Positions 1 to 8,206 of a stretch of 36,462 bases of DNA are shown piece by piece. The stretch spans positions 1-36,462 of the forward strand of contig CALVQL010000004.1 in assembly GCA_944358235.1 (NCBI GenBank), read 5' to 3'. The notes beneath the pieces are model-generated. The model was not told the DNA's origin. It did no database searches and saw only the letters and a list, made by a program, of their open reading frames with translations. Numbering within the stretch: position 1 is the stretch's first letter; every line of letters starts with the position of its first letter. The stretch is from an uncultured Bacilli bacterium. Its GTDB lineage: Bacteria; Bacillota_I; Bacilli_A; RF39; UBA660. Position numbers and translations under genes: made by a program.

Positions 1-1
1 G

Positions 2-245
2 GCACTTTTAGTAGATGATATTTCTAGTGATTTTCGCATTTACGAAAAATCAGCCAAGATATCTTTGAGTATTTTGTGTTTTTCGCTTTTATTAAATATC
101 GCAAAAATTTTTTCAACAAAGCTTATTTTTAGATATGGACACTATATCTAGTGATGAATTAATAAAGAGGATTTTAGATTATTCTCCAGAGGAAGCTGTT
201 AAACAAAAACGTTTACTTATTAATTATTTTAATATTAGTGAATAA
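2..245 (+). pseudogene. 3' end of an unidentified gene, possibly frame-shifted
   Basis: No gene is fully readable before the DUF421 gene. Frame 2 is open from the window edge to a TAG at 149-151 and gives a partly hydrophobic tail. Frame 3 is open from just after about 93 to a TAA at 243-245 and gives a natural-looking soluble C-terminus (DELIKRILDYSPEEAVKQKR). The two frames overlap at an A5T6 run (103-113), where a one-base slip would join them into one C-terminus. I do not recognise the product. It may be a broken gene, an assembly slip, or an unrelated tail plus a 36-aa ORF starting at ATG 135, which has no ribosome-binding site. Confidence 0.3.
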
Positions 246-284
246 AACAGAAAGATAATGCCCATTAATATTGTAGGTGATAAT

Positions 285-929
285 ATGGATTTACTAGTCG
301 TATTATTGAGAACAATATTTTTTTATTTTTTTATTTTGATATGCTTTCGTATTATGGGAAAACGCGAAATAGGGCAACTGAGTATCAGTGATTTGACTAT
401 TTCGATCCTTATCGCCGAATTAGTAGCTATTAGTATTGAGAATCGTGAGGACAATACTATTTTGACGATAATGCCTATTATTTTGCTAGTTATTTTAGAG
501 GTCTTATTTGCTTTTGTTCAGTTAAAGTCCAATCGGTTAAGACGTTTTTTTGATGGGAAACCGAGTATTATAATCGATAAAGGCAAACTGAATCTTTCCG
601 AAATGGTTAAACAACGTTATAGTATCGATGATTTACTCTTGGCATTACGTGCTCAAAATATAAAAAGTATTTATGATATTGATTATGCACTTCTTGAACC
701 AAACGGTAAATTATCGGTCTTTAAGAAAAGTCCCTTTAATATCAATGATGAATATCCGTTGCCATTAATTATCGATGGTACTATCGAAAATAGTACTCTT
801 AATAGTTTGAAAAAATCAAAAAAATGGTTAAACGATAAATTAGCAGAATATAATGTCGCTCTAAACGATATCCTCTATGCCTTTTATAAGGGAAGAACTA
901 TTTATATAGTAAAAAAAGCTAAAAAATAA
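285..929 (+). CDS. DUF421 (YetF/YcaP-type) membrane protein
   Basis: 214 aa. The N-terminal third holds about three hydrophobic helices, the first starting at residue 1 (LLVVLLRTIFFYFFILI). It includes the family-typical MGKREIGQLSISDL stretch after helix 1. From about residue 85 the chain is soluble with the DUF421 core (RRFFDGKPSIIIDKGKL, then ALRAQNI and a YALLEPNGKLSVF strand). The family is known as YetF/YdfR in Bacillus and is widespread, but its biochemical role is unsettled. I chose ATG 285 over ATG 258 because AGGTGA lies just before it (275-280). Length and layout are normal for the family. It is read alone, and the next gene has its own promoter. Confidence 0.85.
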   Translation: MDLLVVLLRTIFFYFFILICFRIMGKREIGQLSISDLTISILIAELVAISIENREDNTILTIMPIILLVILEVLFAFVQLKSNRLRRFFDGKPSIIIDKGKLNLSEMVKQRYSIDDLLLALRAQNIKSIYDIDYALLEPNGKLSVFKKSPFNINDEYPLPLIIDGTIENSTLNSLKKSKKWLNDKLAEYNVALNDILYAFYKGRTIYIVKKAKK

Positions 930-943
930 TTATAAACTTTTAA

Positions 944-972
944 TTGAAAGACTGTGTTATTTATCTTATACT
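944..972 (+). promoter_or_regulatory. Sigma-A-type promoter for the surface protein at 992
   Basis: TTGAAA (944-949), 17 bases, TATACT (967-972). Expected start is near 979, leaving a leader of only about 12 bases before ATG 992. That leader is little more than the ribosome-binding site TAGGTGAT. Confidence 0.6.
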
Positions 973-991
973 AATTATAGTAGGTGATACT

Positions 992-2425
992 ATGAAACGA
1001 AGAGGAATATTTATAGCGATATCGTTATTGGCAGTTGGATTTGCAGCAGTAAGTACGACATTGATAATAAATGGTGGAGCTAGGATAATTGCTGATCAAG
1101 ATAATTTTGACATCTATTTTAGTGAAGCAGTACTCGATAATGTAAGTTCACCCCAACTCATAAGTGAAGACAAGAAAACGATAACGTATACGACCAAAGA
1201 TTTAAAAGTGGCAGGAGAGACATCAGTACTAGATTATGTCGTAACGAATAATTCGACGCAATATGATGCTGAGGTAGAAATCAGTTGTACACCAAGTAGT
1301 ACAGAATACTTGACGATTACCAATGAAATGGATGTCGATATAATAAAAGCAAGCACTAGTGAGGCCGGAACCTTAACGGTAAGATTAAATAAGAATTCAA
1401 CCGAAGAGATAGAAACAGAATTTACATGTACAATAGTAGCGAATGCTGTTGAAAGAGATACAGTTGGTGAAGCGGAGGAAGAGGAAGACTTTTATGCTTT
1501 GCTTACGCAGAATGCCGTTCTTGATAACATTGCAAGTGAATATGTGACGAGTTCTAGAGGAATAGATTTTTCTCTTTCATCAAGTGATACGAATGGTAAA
1601 GGTCTTTATATAATTGCTGATACAGTAAGTGATCCATATCCGATTTATTATTATCGCGGAGACGTTTCCAATAATAACGTTATTTTTGGAAATTTCTGTT
1701 GGAAAATAATTAGAACTACAGATACCGGTGGCATAAAAATGATTTATAATGGAACACCGAGTTCTGATGGAGCTTGCTATAATACTGGCGATGCTTCTGA
1801 AATTCAGAAGAGTGCTTTTAATGAAGATAATTATAATAGTGCCTCAGCTGTCGGATATATGTATGGAACGGATTCAAATTCGTATTATAACAATGATGTT
1901 GAATCCGATATAAAAATTGTAATAGATGATTGGTTTAGCAAAAATCTCAACAACTATGTTTCTTATCTTGAAAACACAGTATATTGTAATGATCGTACTC
2001 TTGAACCAGGATATGGTGATGGAGTTTGGTTTATAGGATATGGTCCGAAATATCGCCTTTCTACTAATAAGACCCCAAGTCTTGCTTGTGAAAATCCAAC
2101 TGATAGTTTTACGATTGATTCTTCCAATGGAAACGGCAAACTTGAATATCCAGTTGGACTTATAACAGCTGATGAAGTAGCATATGCTGGTGGTGGAGAA
2201 TGGATGGGTAATAGTACTTATTATCTATATAGCGACTCATATTATTGGACTTTGAGTCCTTATAATGGGCTACCATCTACGGTATTTGCTGTTGCTCAAA
2301 CCGGTGATTTAACAGGACATTGGACTAACAACGCTTATGGAGTTAGACCTGTAATAAGTTTGAAAAAAGGTGTTCAACTCACTTCCGGAGACGGAAGTTA
2401 TACGACACCATATCGTATAGGTTGA
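992..2425 (+). CDS. Secreted surface protein: anchor/signal module plus lectin-like C-terminal domain
   Basis: 477 aa from ATG 992, preceded by TAGGTGAT; the upstream in-frame codon at 944 lies inside the promoter. Residues 1-25 are a signal-anchor (KRR, then a hydrophobic run ending GFAAVSTTLII). Residues about 26-150 form a strand-rich domain shared with the protein at 9014 (DNFDIYFSE, NSTQYDAEVEISC, EFTCTI). After an acidic linker (EAEEEED) the C-terminal ~290 residues form a second domain with FGNFCWKIIRTTDTGG, YWTLSP and GVRPVISLK. I associate that domain with DUF6273-like/formylglycine-enzyme-like extracellular domains of gut Bacillota, from memory. Cysteine pairs suggest disulfides. 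Role (adhesion or ligand binding) is inference. It is monocistronic with its own promoter and terminator. Confidence 0.65.
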   Translation: MKRRGIFIAISLLAVGFAAVSTTLIINGGARIIADQDNFDIYFSEAVLDNVSSPQLISEDKKTITYTTKDLKVAGETSVLDYVVTNNSTQYDAEVEISCTPSSTEYLTITNEMDVDIIKASTSEAGTLTVRLNKNSTEEIETEFTCTIVANAVERDTVGEAEEEEDFYALLTQNAVLDNIASEYVTSSRGIDFSLSSSDTNGKGLYIIADTVSDPYPIYYYRGDVSNNNVIFGNFCWKIIRTTDTGGIKMIYNGTPSSDGACYNTGDASEIQKSAFNEDNYNSASAVGYMYGTDSNSYYNNDVESDIKIVIDDWFSKNLNNYVSYLENTVYCNDRTLEPGYGDGVWFIGYGPKYRLSTNKTPSLACENPTDSFTIDSSNGNGKLEYPVGLITADEVAYAGGGEWMGNSTYYLYSDSYYWTLSPYNGLPSTVFAVAQTGDLTGHWTNNAYGVRPVISLKKGVQLTSGDGSYTTPYRIG

Positions 2426-2445
2426 CAGGAAATAAAATGTAAAAC

Positions 2446-2480
2446 AAAAATGTAAATAGATAAACTATTTACATTTTTTT
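2446..2480 (+). terminator. Intrinsic terminator after the 992 surface protein gene
   Basis: Perfect 14-bp stem, 2446-2459 pairing with 2465-2478, loop ATAAA, followed by a T run ending at 2480. Confidence 0.85.
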
Positions 2481-2481
2481 G

Positions 2482-2510
2482 TTGCTGTCAAGAAATAGGG
2501 TGTTTATAAT
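2482..2510 (+). promoter_or_regulatory. Promoter for the CPBP-like pair
   Basis: TTGCTG (2482-2487), 17 bases, TATAAT (2505-2510). It begins immediately after the preceding terminator's T run. The start codon at 2529 lies about 12 bases after the expected transcript start. Confidence 0.6.
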
Positions 2511-2528
2511 TTTATTATAGGTGATGAT

Positions 2529-3221
2529 ATGAAAAGTAAAACAATGGGTATAGTTCAGTTACTTCTTAGTATTTTGATATTTGTATTATTTCATCTTTTT
2601 TATTGGCGAGTACTTGCACTCTTTGGTTTTTCTTCCTTAAGTGGTACTAGTTTGATGATTGCAACATTTATTAGATACTTGCTTATTTCACTTATAATAT
2701 TTGTGATTTATTATCGAAACATCAAAAGTGGACAGTCGCGTTTTAATAAGAGCTTCTTAAATAATTTCATTTACTGTCTCGCTTGCTTTATCTTTTTGAT
2801 AATTATTACGATATTATTACATGAGCTATTAAACTACTTAGGTGAAGGACGAGGAATAAGTGTTAACTATAACTTTACTAATTATTTTTCTAAAAAGTTC
2901 ACATTAGATTTTGCACTGAATTTAATGATAGAATGTATTTTCGTACCATTCCTATTGTGTGTGATATTTCCACTGGGATTTTCTAATATCTTTAAAAAAT
3001 CAGGGACAGCATCACTTTTAAGTGCCTTGACTTATGGTGTGTTGTATGGAATAAGTCTCAATACTTCTTTTGAACAAGCAATATTTTACACCCTGACGCC
3101 AGCCTGTATCGTCTTTGCACTGACATATCTTTATAAGACCAATCAAAATATATGGTCAGTAGTTATTACGTATGCATTATATGTATTATTTGGTACATTT
3201 GCCATAAACTATATATTATAG
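2529..3221 (+). CDS. Multi-spanning membrane protein, degenerate CPBP-like
   Basis: 230 aa, about six hydrophobic segments and almost no soluble loops. ATG 2529 follows TAGGTGATG at close spacing. Its second half has the topology of the CPBP (Abi/CAAX-protease-like) family and resembles the next protein, but the zinc-site motifs are missing. The glutamate-pair position reads ECIFVPFLLCVIFPLGF, the FxxxH position reads YGVLYGIS, and there is no HxxxN. It may therefore be a catalytically dead relative or simply another polytopic protein. It lies 7 bases upstream of the intact CPBP gene and shares its promoter, so a joint function is plausible but inferred. Confidence 0.5.
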   Translation: MKSKTMGIVQLLLSILIFVLFHLFYWRVLALFGFSSLSGTSLMIATFIRYLLISLIIFVIYYRNIKSGQSRFNKSFLNNFIYCLACFIFLIIITILLHELLNYLGEGRGISVNYNFTNYFSKKFTLDFALNLMIECIFVPFLLCVIFPLGFSNIFKKSGTASLLSALTYGVLYGISLNTSFEQAIFYTLTPACIVFALTYLYKTNQNIWSVVITYALYVLFGTFAINYIL

Positions 3222-3228
3222 GTGACTT

Positions 3229-4113
3229 ATGGATATAAAAGTAAAAGATATTATCAAATTGGGAATTGCTATGATCTTTTTCGTCTATTTGGCAAGTATT
3301 TTGGTAATTCCTATTGTCTTAATATTCAACTTAGATCTTGAAAGTATTGATTATCAAACATTGACGTTTATCGATATGAGTATTTCATTAATTCAGTGTG
3401 TGATTGTGGTTATATTATTTCATGATCTTCTCAGGGATGACTTTCGGGCACATTTTGTTCCGTTGGAAACATCGCGCATTACAAAATTCTTAGAAGAAGT
3501 AATCGTTGGGTTCGTTTTGTTTATGGTTGTAAAGATGTTAGGTGCTTATATATCGAATATAATCGCCTACATCGTTGGTGTTACTGACCTTACGACTGAC
3601 AATCAAAGTGCAATCGAACTTTTAACCGGAAGTGCACCGGCAATGATGATTATCTCGACAGTCGTTTTGGCACCGATTTTGGAAGAGACTATTTTCCGCG
3701 GTGCAATTAGAAAAGTAATGAAGAATAAAAAGGTATTTATAACTGTAAGTGGATTACTCTTTGGATTGATGCATGTCATCGACAGTGTGACATTTTATGT
3801 AGAACTACTGGTATTGGGAATTGTAATTAGTTATCTTTTGGAACGAAAGGATAAAAAACGATACTATAATGTCGTGCTTGCATCAATCGCCATCATGGCT
3901 TTATTTGCCATCTTCTATTATTTCCAATATGGTAATCTATTATTAGCAATTAAAGGACTCGATATAAGTGAATTAGTCGGCGGAATAACTTACGTTGTTG
4001 CAGGTATATATTTAGCGTACATTTATGTGAAAAAAGATAGTATTTGGCTAAATATTGGTATTCACTCATTGAACAATTTGCTCAGCATGATTCTCATATT
4101 GTTTTATAACTAA
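3229..4113 (+). CDS. CPBP-family intramembrane metalloprotease
   Basis: 294 aa, about eight membrane helices. All three family motifs are present: EETIFRG (EExxxR) near residues 152-158, FGLMH (FxxxH) near 178-182, and HSLNN (HxxxN) near 279-283. These residues form the putative zinc site of the CPBP/Abi family (Rce1-type CAAX processing and bacteriocin self-immunity). The substrate is unknown. ATG 3229 follows TAGGTGACTT. It is the distal gene of a two-gene unit with the degenerate homologue at 2529. Confidence 0.85.
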   Translation: MDIKVKDIIKLGIAMIFFVYLASILVIPIVLIFNLDLESIDYQTLTFIDMSISLIQCVIVVILFHDLLRDDFRAHFVPLETSRITKFLEEVIVGFVLFMVVKMLGAYISNIIAYIVGVTDLTTDNQSAIELLTGSAPAMMIISTVVLAPILEETIFRGAIRKVMKNKKVFITVSGLLFGLMHVIDSVTFYVELLVLGIVISYLLERKDKKRYYNVVLASIAIMALFAIFYYFQYGNLLLAIKGLDISELVGGITYVVAGIYLAYIYVKKDSIWLNIGIHSLNNLLSMILILFYN

Positions 4114-4127
4114 TAATGTAATATAAT
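4099..4127 (+). promoter_or_regulatory. Promoter for the 4157-5600 operon
   Basis: TTGTTT (4099-4104), 17 bases, TATAAT (4122-4127). The -35 lies within the last codons of the CPBP gene. Confidence 0.5.
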
Positions 4128-4156
4128 ATATCGCAAAAAAGAAAGTAAGTGGTTAA

Positions 4157-4642
4157 ATGTCTTATGTATTCGCTAGCCCCTTATTTGATGTCTACTATAG
4201 CGACATAATATATATCATCGCGGTCATTATCTTGTTAATTATGTTCATCTATATCTTGCGATTACTTAAAAGTAGGGAGGACGAAATGAAAAAGGAACAA
4301 CGAGCAAAACTGGATATGCTCGAATTAGAAGCTATAACTAAAAATATCGAAAAAGATTATAAACCAATTAATATTGAACTTACCTCATATGAACAAGAAC
4401 AGGAAAATAATGCTATTATCAGTTATGATGAATTAGTATCCAATAAGAGCGCCAATCAAATTAAATATGATGATTCTTATCAAAGCGATTTAGATATATC
4501 TGTAAAAAAGGTTAATATTAATGAAAATGTTAAATCTTCAAAAGCAGTGAATACCAAGATCGACCTTCCTTTGATGAGTTATGAAAAAGAAGAAGCTTTT
4601 CTTAAAGCTTTGCGCCAACTTCAAAGCGATTTAGCGCGTTAA
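4157..4642 (+). CDS. Single-pass membrane protein with charged cytoplasmic tail, unknown
   Basis: 161 aa. One membrane helix at about residues 15-36 (IIYIIAVIILLIMFIYILRLL) is followed by a Lys/Glu-rich, probably coiled-coil stretch (about 38-70), a low-complexity acidic middle and a C-terminal helix (YEKEEAFLKALRQLQSDL). There is no signal cleavage site and no known domain. The short outside/long inside layout resembles scaffold or septum-associated proteins such as EzrA-like or GpsB-like anchors, but no homology is claimed. The ribosome-binding site before ATG 4157 is weak. It is first in a three-gene unit with the genes at 4648 and 5019. Confidence 0.6.
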   Translation: MSYVFASPLFDVYYSDIIYIIAVIILLIMFIYILRLLKSREDEMKKEQRAKLDMLELEAITKNIEKDYKPINIELTSYEQEQENNAIISYDELVSNKSANQIKYDDSYQSDLDISVKKVNINENVKSSKAVNTKIDLPLMSYEKEEAFLKALRQLQSDLAR

Positions 4643-4647
4643 TTAAT

Positions 4648-5022
4648 ATGTATTTATTAAAATATTTGTTGATTCTTATTGGATGCGAATTTCTATTGAT
4701 GGCACTCCCATTTTTGAGCGGGAATCTATATGTCATCATTTATACATTCGCTATAAATGCCTATCTAACATGGTTTATAATAAAAAAAATAGAAAAGAAA
4801 TATTACTCTAAATATAATGATTTTGCATCACAACTTTACAATATATGTCCACTATTAGGGGTAGCAGTCATCTTTGGTGGAATATTTTACTTTTGGCGTA
4901 CGGCAGCAATGGGAATGTTACTAATATATTATCTCGGTTTATTCGGGGTAGTATACGTAATAAATTTTATATATGTCCTTGATAATGTATATAGTAAAAA
5001 GGATCGGGGTGTCAAAAAATGA
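4648..5022 (+). CDS. Small polytopic membrane protein, unknown
   Basis: 124 aa with four hydrophobic segments (about residues 3-18, 22-45, 66-83 and 87-112) and a short basic loop (KKIEKKYYSKYN) between the second and third. No catalytic motif is visible and I do not recognise the family. The start lies 5 bases after the upstream stop and has no clear Shine-Dalgarno, so translation is probably coupled. Its end overlaps the next gene's start by 4 bases (ATGA), which ties it tightly to the PepSY protein. Confidence 0.6.
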   Translation: MYLLKYLLILIGCEFLLMALPFLSGNLYVIIYTFAINAYLTWFIIKKIEKKYYSKYNDFASQLYNICPLLGVAVIFGGIFYFWRTAAMGMLLIYYLGLFGVVYVINFIYVLDNVYSKKDRGVKK

Positions 5023-5600
5023 AATTATATCAAAAGATTATCATTATCGTCGTAGTCATTTTAACTTTGGTAATTGCTGGCTACTTACTCTTGGAAAGAT
5101 CTCGCTATCTTAGTCGAGAAGATGTTAAGAATATCATCTTGGGGAATATGAATGTCGCCAGTGACGATGTCTTCTTCGATAGTATCGATTTAGAAAGAGA
5201 TAATAACTGTTATGAAGTAGAATTATACTACAATAATAATGAATATGATTATAAAGTTGATGCCGAATCGGGAAAGATAATATATACGAACTTCTATGCC
5301 AAACCATCAGATGATGAACTTACAATTCCGAGTAGTAATATTTCCGATAGTTCTACACAATCGACGACTACTACTGAAAATCGCAATGATATTGGTGTTG
5401 ATGAAGCTATGCGTATCGCTCTTGAAGACGCTAATCTTAAAGAAAGTGACGTTAGAATAATCAAAAAAGAGCGTGAACGCGATGATGGTAGATATGAATA
5501 CGATATCGAATTTGTCTATAATGAATATGAATATGATTATAAAATAGATAGTGAAACAGGTAATATTATTGATTTTAGTCGTGAACACATCTACGATTAA
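5019..5600 (+). CDS. Membrane-anchored protein with two PepSY domains
   Basis: 193 aa. A signal-anchor at residues 5-25 is followed by two PepSY repeats. The first (about 33-92) ends in NEYDYKVDAESGKIIYTN and the second (about 127-190) in YEYDYKIDSETGNIIDFS. Between them lies a Ser/Thr-rich linker (SSTQSTTTTE). PepSY domains are small extracytoplasmic modules, often linked to inhibition of peptidases; the target here is unknown. ATG 5019 overlaps the preceding stop and has GGATCGGGGTG upstream. It is last in its operon and is followed by a terminator. Confidence 0.85.
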   Translation: MKLYQKIIIIVVVILTLVIAGYLLLERSRYLSREDVKNIILGNMNVASDDVFFDSIDLERDNNCYEVELYYNNNEYDYKVDAESGKIIYTNFYAKPSDDELTIPSSNISDSSTQSTTTTENRNDIGVDEAMRIALEDANLKESDVRIIKKERERDDGRYEYDIEFVYNEYEYDYKIDSETGNIIDFSREHIYD

Positions 5601-5602
5601 TA

Positions 5603-5629
5603 AAGGATTTAAAAATCCTTCTTTTTTTT
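5603..5629 (+). terminator. Intrinsic terminator after the PepSY gene
   Basis: Self-complementary AAGGATTT...AAATCCTT (5603-5620) followed by C and eight T. Confidence 0.75.
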
Positions 5630-5682
5630 AAACTAACCAATTTAATTGAAATGACACTATATTAGTGAAAGGTGATGAAATA

Positions 5683-6156
5683 ATGGATGAAATATATAGA
5701 ACATATTATACCCCTGTATATCGTTGGTTTTTAAAAAAGACTCGTCATAAAGAGGATGCTGAAGACTTAACTAATAATGTATTCTTAGCAATATTTACTT
5801 ATTTTAAACAAGACATAAAAGTCAATGCTATGGAAAATCTCATATGGAAGATTGCTCATAATATTTGGTGCAAAAAAGCCAAAAAATATAGCGATGAACA
5901 TAATAATGTTTCTTATGATGAATCTTTAGCTATAGCAACAGATGATGAATCTTTAGACAAAATCATCTATCGTGAAATAATCGACGATTTAAACGAAATT
6001 AATTTGACAGAAAGAGAAAGAACTTCTTTTATTTCCTACTATTGTCATGACCTTTCGATTAAGGAAATAAGTGCGTTATTAAATACGAGTACTAACAACA
6101 TAAAATACTATTTATTTAATGCCAGAAAGAAAGTAAAGGAGAGATATAATGGATAA
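5683..6156 (+). CDS. Small (ECF-size) sigma-70 family RNA polymerase sigma factor
   Basis: 157 aa from ATG 5683; the GTG at 5665 is rejected because AAAGGTGAT lies between the two. Residues 1-72 match sigma region 2 (YYTPVYRWFLKK, EDAEDLTNNVFLAIF for the 2.2 helix, then WKIAHNIWCKKAKKY). Residues about 103-155 match region 4 (LTERERTSFISYY, then a helix-turn-helix IKEISALLNTSTNNIKYYLFNARKKV). There is no region 1 or 3, as in group 4 sigma factors. It overlaps the next gene by 8 bases, the layout usual for a sigma/anti-sigma pair, though that partner does not look like a standard anti-sigma. No terminator separates them. Confidence 0.85.
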   Translation: MDEIYRTYYTPVYRWFLKKTRHKEDAEDLTNNVFLAIFTYFKQDIKVNAMENLIWKIAHNIWCKKAKKYSDEHNNVSYDESLAIATDDESLDKIIYREIIDDLNEINLTERERTSFISYYCHDLSIKEISALLNTSTNNIKYYLFNARKKVKERYNG

Positions 6157-6823
6157 TTTATTAGCAATTGTAAACGAAAAAAAAGTTAGTAAGGGGTTAG
6201 AAAACTATGTTCCTTTATACCCAATGCTACGCAAAGAAGGAGATAATCTCTATATAGGTGTAATGCTCGTCAATAGCGATGAGAATGTCTGGGATTGTGA
6301 TGCAGCAATTATTCCCGAATATTGGGTCCTATTAGATGTCGATAAACACGATGTCGTAAAATTTGCGAATACCGAAGAGGAACCGTTTTTTCAAGGTGAT
6401 ATTACAAAGAGTAACAAGACTCCAAAGAATATGGAAATATCAAAGTATTCTGTAACTAAATCATTACAATATCGCAAATATTTATTAGAAGATATTAAAA
6501 ATGATAAGTTACCACTTCAAAAAAAGTTAGCAGATGCTTTGCATAATGAAATCGAGGTCGATGGAGAAAAAGTAAATCTCGATGAATATGTAATGGCAAC
6601 TATCGAGGCTGAGATAAAGGAACAAGTTGATACCTTAGTGGATATCGTAATACGTGCAAAATATAGTTCAATTTCAATCTATTACGATAATATATTTAAT
6701 CGGATAATCGCCGAATATAAGAATAATGGTCAAATTGATGACGAAAAGATCAACTTGTGTATCGAGGCTATGGATAATTATTATGATGGCGTAATCGGAA
6801 TTGCCAACTTCTTCAATAATTAG
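6149..6823 (+). CDS. Soluble partner of the sigma factor, unknown
   Basis: 224 aa, no signal peptide, no membrane helix and only two cysteines (WDCDA and NLCIE), so no zinc-binding HxxxCxxC motif. Residues 1-90 look strand-rich (DNLYIGVMLVNSDENVWDCD, PEYWVLLDV), and about 100-224 look helical with many Lys/Glu. The ATG overlaps the sigma gene end and lies after AAAGGAGAG. Position suggests it controls or is controlled by the sigma factor. It does not resemble RsiW-like membrane anti-sigmas, and I know no family for it. It could be an anti-sigma of a new type or a target gene. Confidence 0.6.
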   Translation: MDNLLAIVNEKKVSKGLENYVPLYPMLRKEGDNLYIGVMLVNSDENVWDCDAAIIPEYWVLLDVDKHDVVKFANTEEEPFFQGDITKSNKTPKNMEISKYSVTKSLQYRKYLLEDIKNDKLPLQKKLADALHNEIEVDGEKVNLDEYVMATIEAEIKEQVDTLVDIVIRAKYSSISIYYDNIFNRIIAEYKNNGQIDDEKINLCIEAMDNYYDGVIGIANFFNN

Positions 6824-6828
6824 TTAGT

Positions 6829-6858
6829 AAAACAGACTTTTTGTCTGTTTTTATTTTT
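6829..6858 (+). terminator. Intrinsic terminator after the sigma operon
   Basis: AAAACAGAC (6829-6837) pairs with GTCTGTTTT (6843-6851), loop of five T, then a T-rich tail. The right arm also holds the likely -35 of mtaB. Confidence 0.8.
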
Positions 6859-6869
6859 TATGTTACAAT
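6841..6869 (+). promoter_or_regulatory. Promoter of mtaB, overlapping the terminator
   Basis: TTGTCT (6841-6846), 17 bases, TGT-TACAAT (extended -10; -10 at 6864-6869). The -35 lies inside the loop and right arm of the preceding terminator hairpin. Confidence 0.5.
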
Positions 6870-6892
6870 ATGGTGCGAGATGAGGTGTTGGT

Positions 6893-8167
6893 ATGAAAGC
6901 CTGTGTTATTACTCTTGGATGCAAAGTAAATGCTTATGAAAGTGAATATATAAAAGAAGAGTTTAAAAAGATCTCTTACGAAATAACTGATGATGAGTCC
7001 GAAGCAGATATTATAGTAATTAATACTTGTACTGTAACTAATCAAAGTGATGTAAAAAGCCGAAAGCTGATTCGTCATGCTCGTAAGATGAATAAGTCTG
7101 CTATTATCGTCGTTTGTGGTTGTTCTGCTGAACATCATAAGGAAAAACTGATGGATCTCGATATCGATATTTTAATTGGTAATAAAGACAAATCGCGTAT
7201 AGCTTCTTTAGTTGAAAGATATCGCGAAGATCATGATCGAGTCGTAAAGTTTTATGATTTACGTTCGACACCATTTGAAGATATGAAAATCGATAATTTT
7301 GCCGATAAGACTCGTGGTTTTGTTAAAATTCAAGATGGATGTAATAATTTTTGTGCGTATTGCATTATTCCTTTTATGCGTGGGAATATTCGAAGTAAAG
7401 ATCTTGATGTAGCTATATCAGAAGTGAAATGTCTTGCAGACAATGGATATCAAGAAATTGTTTTAACCGGGATTCATACAGGGTCTTATGGTCGTGATAA
7501 AGATTATGATCTCGTCGATTTGATCAGGCAAATTAGTAAAATCGAAAAAATCAAGAGAATTCGCATCTCATCGATAGAGATAACGGAACTTAATGATAAA
7601 TTCCTTGCAGAACTAAAAGATAATGGAAAAATTTGTGATCACTTACATATTCCATTGCAAAGTGGGGACGATGCTATTTTAAAACGAATGGGAAGAAAAT
7701 ATACGATTGCAGAATTTAAAAGCATTGTTAATCGTATCCGCGCAATTCGCCCAGAGATAAATATAACTACGGATTTAATTGTCGGCTTTCCAGGCGAAAA
7801 AGAAGAAAATTTTTTAAATACTCTTGCCAATTTGCGTGATATTGGATTTTCAAAAATTCATACATTTCCTTATTCTGAACGCAGTGGAACGCGAGCAAGT
7901 ACAATGGATGATAAAGTTGATCCAAAGTTAAAAAAAGAACGAGTTCATAAAGTTTTAAAATTATCTGAAGAACTTGAAAATGCTTATTATAAGAAGTTTA
8001 TCGATAAGGATTTAGATGTCTTAGTTGAAGATGGAAATATTGGCTTAACTTCCAATTATATTAAAGTAAACTTGAATAACGATATTCCTTCTAATAGCTT
8101 TGTTACTTGTAAAATTGTTGCTGTCGATAATCTGCAAGTAACTGGTATTATAGATTGCAATAAATAA
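6893..8167 (+). CDS. mtaB: tRNA t6A37 methylthiotransferase MtaB
   Basis: 424 aa, normal length for MtaB (YqeV). It is a radical-SAM enzyme that adds a methylthio group to N6-threonylcarbamoyladenosine at position 37 of ANN-decoding tRNAs. The N-terminal MTTase domain carries its three cluster cysteines at C10 (TLGCKVN), C46 (NTCTVT) and C77 (CGCSAE). The radical-SAM CxxxCxxC is at C150, C154 and C157 (GCNNFCAYC). TGIHTGSYG is the MtaB form of the motif, distinguishing it from MiaB and RimO. A TRAM-like domain occupies about residues 365-424. ATG 6893 follows GATGAGGTG. It is probably monocistronic. Confidence 0.95.
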   Translation: MKACVITLGCKVNAYESEYIKEEFKKISYEITDDESEADIIVINTCTVTNQSDVKSRKLIRHARKMNKSAIIVVCGCSAEHHKEKLMDLDIDILIGNKDKSRIASLVERYREDHDRVVKFYDLRSTPFEDMKIDNFADKTRGFVKIQDGCNNFCAYCIIPFMRGNIRSKDLDVAISEVKCLADNGYQEIVLTGIHTGSYGRDKDYDLVDLIRQISKIEKIKRIRISSIEITELNDKFLAELKDNGKICDHLHIPLQSGDDAILKRMGRKYTIAEFKSIVNRIRAIRPEINITTDLIVGFPGEKEENFLNTLANLRDIGFSKIHTFPYSERSGTRASTMDDKVDPKLKKERVHKVLKLSEELENAYYKKFIDKDLDVLVEDGNIGLTSNYIKVNLNNDIPSNSFVTCKIVAVDNLQVTGIIDCNK

Positions 8168-8183
8168 GGTTTTTAGATATAAT
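8155..8183 (+). promoter_or_regulatory. Promoter for the 8207-9014 gene pair
   Basis: TTGCAA (8155-8160), 17 bases, TATAAT (8178-8183). The -35 lies in the final codons of mtaB. Confidence 0.6.
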
Positions 8184-8206
8184 AAAAAAGAAAATAGGTG
8201 ATTAAT

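Noticed and set aside
5307-5588. Minus-strand ORF within the PepSY gene
   Set aside because: A shadow of the repetitive PepSY coding sequence, with Ile/Phe-rich low-complexity product.
6863-7138. Minus-strand ORF over the start of mtaB
   Set aside because: Antisense to an unmistakable gene, with no ribosome-binding site or motif.
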